A stretch of DNA of 12,185 nt from positions 1 to 12,185 of the forward strand of contig CAIZGA010000001.1 of the NCBI GenBank assembly GCA_903932385.1, in the 5' to 3' direction. The notes beneath the pieces were generated by a model. The model saw nothing but the letters and a program-made list of their open reading frames with translations. It did no database searches and was not told where the DNA came from. The stretch's first letter is position 1; the number at the start of each line of letters is the position of its first letter. Source of the DNA: an uncultured Acidobacteriota bacterium. Its GTDB lineage: Bacteria > Acidobacteriota > Terriglobia > Terriglobales > Acidobacteriaceae. This document shows positions 8,401 through 12,185 of the stretch, piece by piece. Made by a program: the position numbers and the translations under genes.

Positions 8401-8789
8401 GCTACAACGTATATGGCGGAACCAGTTTGAGTGGCGGACACCAGAGCATGAACCGTTCGGGCGGCGCGGAGTATCTGCCGACGGTGGGACGGAACACGCT
8501 GCGACTGCCGGACACCTATAACTTGAATCTGCGGCTGACTCGGCATTTTGAAGTGCGCGAGAAGATGCGGGTGGATTTGATGGCGGAAAGTTACAACCTG
8601 TTGAATCACCAGAACCAGACCGGCATGGTGACAACGGCGTATGCGGCGCAGACGGTGAGCAATGGGCAAGTGCCGCTGGTTTTTCAGGATTCGACGCAGA
8701 CGAGCACGCCGTTTGGGCAGTACATTGCCTCGGCCACGGGGCGATATGCGGAGCGGCAGATTGAGCTGGCGGTGCGGCTGCATTTCTAA
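5490..8789 (+). CDS. TonB-dependent receptor-like outer membrane protein with carboxypeptidase-regulatory-like domain (copy 2)
   Basis: A diverged tandem homologue of the upstream receptor, 1099 residues from this start, probably also in the outer membrane with an unknown ligand. Shared landmarks include GPR.G.AWD.FG, RAGYG followed by GR, LPxPQ, LVSNIN against IISNIN, and the carboxy-terminal aromatic (AVRLHF). The order is signal peptide (to AQA, about residue 37), a carboxypeptidase-regulatory-like fold (about 46-130, with GRYSVTVTAAGYS), a plug-like segment (about 150-260, with LSVRGLAQTTGGLQLDGM), then barrel. The start is uncertain: GTG at 5472, ATG at 5490 and ATG at 5511 are in frame, all keep a signal sequence, and none has a good ribosome binding site. 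The signal is unusually cysteine-rich, with a duplicated LICC. Mature cysteines again pair closely. Codon use is ordinary (AAT and ATT common), unlike its neighbour. Confidence 0.92.
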   Translation: MLSKKVAMKRFVCLGMAALCCALICCPLICCACSAQAEVRRGGKGKVQAGLCVAAMDESGHAIALAQVEIVGDGSAAQAQTRSNGECARFELQPGRYSVTVTAAGYSANSEKNILVRKNVLTPVVVPLVANERVALLAGVEAEHLAGQELPVESRDVEGYLPLTATVNLVPDVGRNPEQDTGEWLSVRGLAQTTGGLQLDGMNYSRALDGNGRGSGQAAAGALGFSSEAVREFAWNGGSYSARSGAMPGAVVNALQRRSVLDAGPVHGKLFLFARSNVLDAMNPYSLATSYNATTETVSESVVKPEDLRLQWGAAMEGELRHGRADWSLVYDQMYRNFPLVSAPSSATFFSLTTSQVAVLANRGVTAQQTAKAMQYLAGETGESPREQKQWNVMPRLGWQWGERERFSVEGNVLRTNGPASGMGSPVVSRAADSIGTSTLGIESGAMRWVHFVTENAANEFRGAYSHELVQEFAAVNAGPQVTMGVGGLTLGTASYLPRSAYPEEFAMQLADTLTWVHGKHTVSAGGEWTRSEEKINQLRYSNGAYSYNSIVDWISDFTYNHQTYMSGTAAADGVCNGSGGPAPPGTTTHYECFSRYTQGFGAQRLEFDTRDMAGYAEDAWKVHPRLSVTAGVRYEYEQLPSPQLPNATLDAAFVGSGSTSVYAETRNNAGPRVGVAWDAFGRGRGTVRAGYGVFFGRVLDNTLETALQNTGLPTCDGSTAEHCQLGVSATVIDTLGGYPNIFPNYAATAGIAPSKYNRSVLMGAHFHTPVIQQGELNVEHELGRWMTLSGTYLVSLSRELPNMVDVNIAAAPSTGTFVLQGAPPNGAKGTYSGENFVVPYYQTRVNSNYGPVSALVSNINGYYDAMVVEATRQLRHGIGFDAHWTWSKAVDYGQTVGGLGVATGASNDNQFDPYAIGYDRGLSSFNVPHKLVVAIDAEPRWRVEGHRVRNLVNGWQWTPLLVEQSGYAYSYNVYGGTSLSGGHQSMNRSGGAEYLPTVGRNTLRLPDTYNLNLRLTRHFEVREKMRVDLMAESYNLLNHQNQTGMVTTAYAAQTVSNGQVPLVFQDSTQTSTPFGQYIASATGRYAERQIELAVRLHF
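5555..5584 (+). repeat. Tandem 15-base near-duplicate inside the signal-peptide coding region
   Basis: CTTGATTTGCTGCCC (5555-5569) is followed directly by CTTGATTTGTTGCGC (5570-5584), with two differences. In frame this yields two copies of LICC in the hydrophobic core of the second receptor's signal peptide. It looks like a recent slippage duplication that lengthened the core. Confidence 0.7.
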
Positions 8790-8861
8790 ATCCGCGATAG
8801 ATTGCCGCAGTCGATGAGAAAGGCTTGCAGGCATGTGGTGCGGTGATATAGCTTCAGGACA

Positions 8862-9593
8862 ATGGAACAGACATGCCATCGCTGCAGTGGGACGCTGGTA
8901 GAGGCGATGCCGTATTGCCCGCACTGCGGCGCCCCGCAATTGACCATGAACAGTTACGCGCAACCTCTCTCCTCTGCGATGGAAGCGGCGGAGATTAATG
9001 CCGGAGTGCGGCGGCGTTCGTCGCCGAACGGGCAGAACAATGGAATTGACTGGCACTTGGCGGCACCGGCGGCGCTGCAGGTGGCGTTGGCTGGCGGCGT
9101 GTTGATAGTGCTGGCGAACCTGGTGCCGCTGACCTCAACAGTGGCGATGCTGTGGCTGGTTGCCGCGGCGTTGCTGGCGGTGGGGTTGTATCACCGCAAG
9201 GCACCGAAGGCGTTGATAACGGCCGGCGTGGGCGCGAGGATTGGCACGGTAGTGGGGCTGTTTCTCTCTTCGGTGATAGTGACGCTTTCTGCGGTGAGCT
9301 TCATGCTGGAGCGGTATGTGCTGAGGCATGGCGATGACATTACCAATGCGATGAAGGCGGCGGTAAATGCGAGATTTGCTGAGACACTGCAACAGTACAA
9401 AGCCGCCGGAGTGAGTGATCCGCAGCAGATGGCGGCGTTGCAACAAACCTGGAATTACATGCTGACGCCGGCAGGGATGGCAACGACAGTGTTGTTTGGC
9501 GTGGCCATGCTGACGGTACTACTGGTGGCCTACTGCGTGGTGACCGGGGCGATTGGCGGTCGGCTGATGCTGCGCCGGCAGAATCCTGTGTGA
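8862..9593 (+). CDS. Zinc-ribbon integral membrane protein of unknown function
   Basis: I do not recognise a named family beyond the zinc ribbon. The 243-residue protein starts with two CxxC knuckles (Cys5/Cys8 and Cys19/Cys22, in CHRC and CPHC), which should bind one zinc. A short polar linker runs to about residue 68. Hydrophobic segments at about 72-90, 94-110, 125-150 and 205-232 suggest about four membrane spans. A polar, helix-prone stretch with AETLQQYKAAGVSDPQQM lies between the third and fourth. The ATG at 8862 keeps the first CxxC; the next ATG would remove it. No good ribosome binding site is present (AGGA ends only 2 bases before ATG). It follows the second receptor by 72 bases without a visible terminator and ends 71 bases before pyrR, so it may share their transcript. 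A link to pyrimidine metabolism is not shown. Confidence 0.85.
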   Translation: MEQTCHRCSGTLVEAMPYCPHCGAPQLTMNSYAQPLSSAMEAAEINAGVRRRSSPNGQNNGIDWHLAAPAALQVALAGGVLIVLANLVPLTSTVAMLWLVAAALLAVGLYHRKAPKALITAGVGARIGTVVGLFLSSVIVTLSAVSFMLERYVLRHGDDITNAMKAAVNARFAETLQQYKAAGVSDPQQMAALQQTWNYMLTPAGMATTVLFGVAMLTVLLVAYCVVTGAIGGRLMLRRQNPV

Positions 9594-9595
9594 CG

Positions 9596-9632
9596 GATGA
9601 TGTTGCCGAGCGCGATGCGCCGCCGTATCATC
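9596..9632 (+). promoter_or_regulatory. Imperfect hairpin in the pyrR leader
   Basis: GATGAT (9596-9601) pairs with ATCATC (9627-9632), and GCGC (9610-9613) pairs with GCGC (9617-9620) around a GAT loop, with weaker pairs between. The hairpin begins just after the zinc-ribbon gene stop and ends 22 bases before the pyrR ribosome binding site. It does not match the known PyrR anti-antiterminator loop consensus and has no T-run. A regulatory role is a guess. Confidence 0.3.
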
Positions 9633-9654
9633 AGCAAAACGAAAATTGCATGCC

Positions 9655-9658
9655 GAGG
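9655..9658 (+). promoter_or_regulatory. Ribosome binding site that decides the pyrR start
   Basis: GAGG within GAGGAAAGAG lies 6 bases before the ATG at 9665, ideal spacing. This favours 9665 over the in-frame ATG at 9650 and the GTG at 9590, neither of which has such a site. Confidence 0.7.
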
Positions 9659-9664
9659 AAAGAG

Positions 9665-10240
9665 ATGAGCGAAAAGGCGGAGAAGGCCAAGCCGGTACTG
9701 AGAGAAAAAGGCCGGTTGATGTCAGCGTCGGAGATTGAGCGGACGTTGGTGCGCATGGCGTATGAGATTGTGGAGCGCAGCAATGGCAGCGCCAATCTTG
9801 GCTTGGTGGGCATCAAGCGGCGCGGCGTACCGCTGGCGCAGCGGCTGGGATCGCAGATCAGCAAAATTGAAAAACGCACGGTGGATACCGGCGTGCTGGA
9901 CATCAGCTTCTACCGCGATGATTTGACGACGCGCGATGTGAGGCCGGTGGTGGTGCCGGGCGCGATTGGTTTTGACATTGCCGGACGCGACATTGTGCTG
10001 GTGGACGATGTTCTCTACACGGGAAGAACGATTCGCTCTGCGATGGATGCGTTGTTTGACCACGGTCGGCCGAAGAGTGTGCAACTGCTGGTGCTGATTG
10101 ACCGCGGCTGGCGCGAGCTGCCGATTGAAGCGACCTTTGTGGGACGCAAGGTGCAGACCACGGACCGCGAAATTATTGAAGTGAAACTGGATGAAATTGA
10201 CGGCTCCGAACAGGTGTTGCTGGTGGAGCGGGTGGACTGA
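9665..10240 (+). CDS. pyrR: Bifunctional pyr operon regulator / uracil phosphoribosyltransferase
   Basis: In Bacillus PyrR binds pyr mRNA in response to UMP/UTP and also makes UMP from uracil and PRPP. This 191-residue protein has the phosphoribosyltransferase fold, with the PRPP loop DIVLVDDVLYTGRT at 109-122, preceded by GLVGIKRRGVPLA (46-58) and YRDDL (83-87). It ends with the family segment IDRGWRELPIEATFVGRKV (145-163) and KLDEIDG. The segments around GWRELPIEATFVG and DEIDG separate PyrR from other uracil phosphoribosyltransferases. The chosen start has a good ribosome binding site and gives near-normal length (about 180 residues is usual). A GTG at 9590 overlapping the previous stop would add 25 residues. 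pyrB follows after 17 bases. I found no canonical PyrR-binding loop or terminator nearby, so whether it regulates this cluster by attenuation is open. Confidence 0.93.
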   Translation: MSEKAEKAKPVLREKGRLMSASEIERTLVRMAYEIVERSNGSANLGLVGIKRRGVPLAQRLGSQISKIEKRTVDTGVLDISFYRDDLTTRDVRPVVVPGAIGFDIAGRDIVLVDDVLYTGRTIRSAMDALFDHGRPKSVQLLVLIDRGWRELPIEATFVGRKVQTTDREIIEVKLDEIDGSEQVLLVERVD

Positions 10241-10257
10241 CGATTGCGGTAAAGACG

Positions 10258-11322
10258 ATGACAGAGAGAGTGGCAACGACGAACCGGGCGACAACAGGCA
10301 TCCATGAAGGATGCCTGATTTCTGCCGCGCAACTGGATGTGGCGGAGGTGTCGCGCATTCTGTCGCTGGCGAATGAACTGGAATCGATGGGCTTCAAGAA
10401 GCGCGCCAAGGTGCTGGAAGGCCGCCGCGCGGCACTGCTGTTTTATGAGTCCAGCACGCGGACACGAACCAGTTTTGAATTGGCAGCGAAACAGTTGGGC
10501 GCGACCACGACGCTGGTGAGCGACAAATCATCGAGCATTGAAAAAGGCGAGTCGCTGAAAGATACGGGTTTGACGCTGCGGGCGCTGGGTGCGGAATGCA
10601 TCATCCTGCGGCATCCATCGTCGGGCGCGGCGGAGATGCTGGCGCGGTTTACCGGGTTGCCGGTGCTGAATGCCGGTGATGGCTGGCACGAACATCCTAC
10701 GCAATCGCTGCTGGATTTGCGGACGATGCTTTCGCACGGGCTGGGCGGCGAGTTGGGTGCGGCGGGTCAGGTGGATTCGCGGACGCTGGCGGGAAAGACG
10801 ATTGCGATTGTGGGGGATATTCTGCACAGCCGTGTGGCGCGGTCGAATGCGTTGTTGCTGCCGAAGCTGGGTGCGCGCGTGGTGCTGTGCGGGCCGGTGC
10901 CGCTGCTGCCGGATGCTGCCGAGGAGATTGGGCCGGGTGTGAGTGTGGAGCGGGACTTTATCGCCACGCTGCAGCAGTCGGATGTGGTGATGATGCTGCG
11001 CATCCAAAAAGAACGGTTGGCCGGGTTGGAGTTGGACCTGGCGGATTACATTGCGGGATACCAACCGGATGAAGAGCGGCTGAAGAAATATGCGCCGAAG
11101 GCATTGGTGCTGCATCCGGGGCCGATTATCCGCGGGCTGGAGTTGACGGCGGAAGTGGCCGATGGACCGCAGTCTGCGATTGAAGAACAGGTGCACAACG
11201 GCGTGGCGATTCGCATGGCCGCGTTGGCGCGTGCGCTGGGCGGAAAAAAAGTCGGCAAGAAGAAAAAGAAAGACGACGATAGCAAGCCGGTAGAGAAAAA
11301 AGGCAAGGGAGAACGCAAATGA
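10258..11322 (+). CDS. pyrB: Aspartate carbamoyltransferase catalytic subunit
   Basis: PyrB condenses carbamoyl phosphate and aspartate to carbamoyl aspartate, the committed step of UMP synthesis in the cytoplasm. The 354-residue protein has carbamoyl-phosphate motif SSTRTRTSF (65-73), the mobile loop SSSIEKGES (91-99, Lys96), HPSSGAAE (119-126), GDGWHEHPTQSLLDL (140-154), VGDILHSRVARSN (185-197), RIQKER (248-253) and HPGPIIRGLEL (286-296). The catalytic core ends at about LGG (329). The last 25 residues are a lysine-rich hydrophilic tail absent from typical family members of about 310 residues. The start codon has only a weak GGTAAAG upstream, but no later in-frame ATG fits. A perfect hairpin lies at codons 13-20. 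pyrC overlaps the stop. No regulatory subunit gene (pyrI) is seen, so it is probably unregulated at protein level or associated with dihydroorotase. Confidence 0.97.
   Translation: MTERVATTNRATTGIHEGCLISAAQLDVAEVSRILSLANELESMGFKKRAKVLEGRRAALLFYESSTRTRTSFELAAKQLGATTTLVSDKSSSIEKGESLKDTGLTLRALGAECIILRHPSSGAAEMLARFTGLPVLNAGDGWHEHPTQSLLDLRTMLSHGLGGELGAAGQVDSRTLAGKTIAIVGDILHSRVARSNALLLPKLGARVVLCGPVPLLPDAAEEIGPGVSVERDFIATLQQSDVVMMLRIQKERLAGLELDLADYIAGYQPDEERLKKYAPKALVLHPGPIIRGLELTAEVADGPQSAIEEQVHNGVAIRMAALARALGGKKVGKKKKKDDDSKPVEKKGKGERK
10295..10317 (+). promoter_or_regulatory. Perfect 9-bp hairpin inside the start of pyrB
   Basis: CAGGCATCC (10295-10303), loop ATGAA, then GGATGCCTG (10309-10317), followed by ATTTCT. 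It covers codons 13-20 of pyrB, just before the conserved LISA segment, so these residues are poorly constrained in the protein. It could slow translation or pause RNA polymerase, but the T-run is too weak for a sure terminator. The function is inference. Confidence 0.35.
11305..11311 (+). promoter_or_regulatory. Ribosome binding site of pyrC
   Basis: AAGGGAG lies 7 bases before the pyrC ATG and inside the lysine-rich end of pyrB. It gives pyrC its own good initiation site in addition to any coupling through the ATGA overlap. Confidence 0.7.
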
Positions 11323-12185
11323 GCGAGTCGGTGAAGGCGGTGCTGATTCGCGGCGGTATGGTGGTGGACCCCTCGAGCGGCGTGGAAGCGGAACGCGATG
11401 TATTGCTGCGGGACGGGCTGGTGGCTGCGGTGGAGTTGCCGGGCGTGTTGGACGCCGTGATGGAACACGAGCAGCCGGAAGTGGTGGACGCGAGCGAACT
11501 GACGGTGGCGCCCGGGCTGGTGGATATCCACGTACATTTGCGCGAGCCGGGCCAGGAATACAAAGAGACGATTGCCACCGGAACGCGGGCGGCGGCGGCC
11601 GGCGGATACGCAACGGTGTGTTGCATGCCGAACACGACTCCGGTGAATGACACGCCGCACTGGACGGCGTGGATGCAGGCGCCGGAACGCGAGGGCGCGG
11701 TGCGGGTGCATCCGATTGCCGCGGCGACGGTGGGCAGCATGGGCGAGACGCTGACCGATTACAACGCGTTGCGCGATGCGGGAGCGAAGGGCGTTTCTGA
11801 CGACGGCAAACCGATTCTGGGCGATGCCATCATGATGTCTGCCTTGCTGGCGGCGGTGCGCGCGGGGCTGCCGGTGATCCAACACGCGGAAGACACGCGA
11901 CTGACCGGCGGTTGCAGCATGAACGCGGGAGCGATGGCGTTCCGGCTGGGTCTGCGTGGCATGACGGTGGAAGCCGAGGCGGGAATTGTAGAGCGCGATA
12001 TTCGGCTGCTGGAAGAGATTCGGCAGAGCACGGGAGAGATGCCGCATCTGCACGTGGCGCACATCTCCACCGCGCGGGCGTTAGCGGCGGTGAAGCGCGG
12101 ACGCGAACACGGTTTGCACGTGACCTGCGAAGTGGCGCCGCATCATTTTGCGCTGACCGATGAAGCGCTGGTGGAGTACGACACG
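11319..12185 (+). CDS. pyrC: Dihydroorotase, class I, partial (C-terminus beyond right edge)
   Basis: PyrC cyclises carbamoyl aspartate to dihydroorotate, the step after PyrB. The frame stays open to the window edge, giving 289 residues of an enzyme usually near 430. Metal-site and substrate motifs of the class I (Bacillus-type) enzyme are present: DIHVHLREPG (69-78, His71 and His73), MPNTTPVND (103-111), KGVSDDGKPI (157-166), QHAED (188-192, His189), HVAHIST (245-251) and VAPHHFALTDE (272-282). The zinc-ligand residues expected in this part appear intact, so this should be an active enzyme rather than the inactive scaffold copy that partners PyrB in some bacteria. The ATG overlaps the pyrB stop as ATGA and has AAGGGAG 7 bases upstream, indicating a shared transcript. 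Confidence 0.96.
   Translation, partial: MSESVKAVLIRGGMVVDPSSGVEAERDVLLRDGLVAAVELPGVLDAVMEHEQPEVVDASELTVAPGLVDIHVHLREPGQEYKETIATGTRAAAAGGYATVCCMPNTTPVNDTPHWTAWMQAPEREGAVRVHPIAAATVGSMGETLTDYNALRDAGAKGVSDDGKPILGDAIMMSALLAAVRAGLPVIQHAEDTRLTGGCSMNAGAMAFRLGLRGMTVEAEAGIVERDIRLLEEIRQSTGEMPHLHVAHISTARALAAVKRGREHGLHVTCEVAPHHFALTDEALVEYDT

Noticed and set aside
8825..8852. TTGCAG and TATAGC spaced 16 bases apart as a promoter for the zinc-ribbon gene
   Set aside because: Only 3 of 6 and 4 of 6 consensus matches; it would give a nearly leaderless mRNA. Possible, given the missing ribosome binding site, but too weak to call.
9590..9664. GTG at 9590 as pyrR start, overlapping the previous stop codon
   Set aside because: The overlap looks like translational coupling, but no ribosome binding site precedes it and it adds 25 residues foreign to the family. 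The GAGG before 9665 is a better fit.
11996..12185. Premature end or alternative frame for pyrC near the right edge
   Set aside because: The class I dihydroorotase frame remains open with conserved motifs to base 12185; other frames there have no matching motifs.

Overview
The window looks like chromosomal DNA of an acidobacterium (Acidobacteriota, probably class Terriglobia). Two signs point there. One is a pair of very large outer-membrane proteins with a carboxypeptidase-regulatory-like N-terminal domain fused to a TonB-type plug and barrel, a family greatly expanded in that group. The other is a moderately GC-rich, GCG/GTG/CTG-rich core genome carrying obg-nadD and pyrR-pyrB-pyrC. The taxonomic call is an inference from protein style, not from a marker gene. 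I see no rRNA, tRNA, CRISPR array, insertion sequence, phage or plasmid feature.

Layout. On the minus strand at the left edge lie obg (GTPase of ribosome assembly) and nadD (NAD biosynthesis, running off the left edge), overlapping by 8 bases. A 402-base AT-richer intergenic region follows, with a 14-base perfect palindrome near its right end. All remaining genes are on the plus strand. The first giant TonB-type receptor (1866-5297) has highly biased codon use and ends at a strong UUCG-tetraloop terminator. A second, clearly homologous but diverged receptor (about 5490-8789) follows with ordinary codon use. Then come a small zinc-ribbon membrane protein of unknown role and the pyrimidine cluster pyrR-pyrB-pyrC. 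pyrB and pyrC overlap as ATGA, and pyrC runs off the right edge.

How the genes work together. PyrB (aspartate carbamoyltransferase) and PyrC (dihydroorotase) catalyse consecutive steps of de novo UMP synthesis, and PyrR is a uridine-sensing regulator and/or uracil phosphoribosyltransferase. I find no canonical PyrR-binding attenuator. There is an imperfect hairpin just before the pyrR ribosome binding site and a perfect 9-bp hairpin within the first 20 codons of pyrB. The two receptors probably sit in the outer membrane and bind or import unknown, possibly polymeric, substrates.

I did not find a convincing undescribed multi-gene system. The items most worth a second look are the tandem receptor pair (opposite codon styles, paired cysteines in probable surface loops), the hairpins around pyrR/pyrB, and the lysine-rich PyrB tail with an in-frame A-AAA-AAA heptamer.
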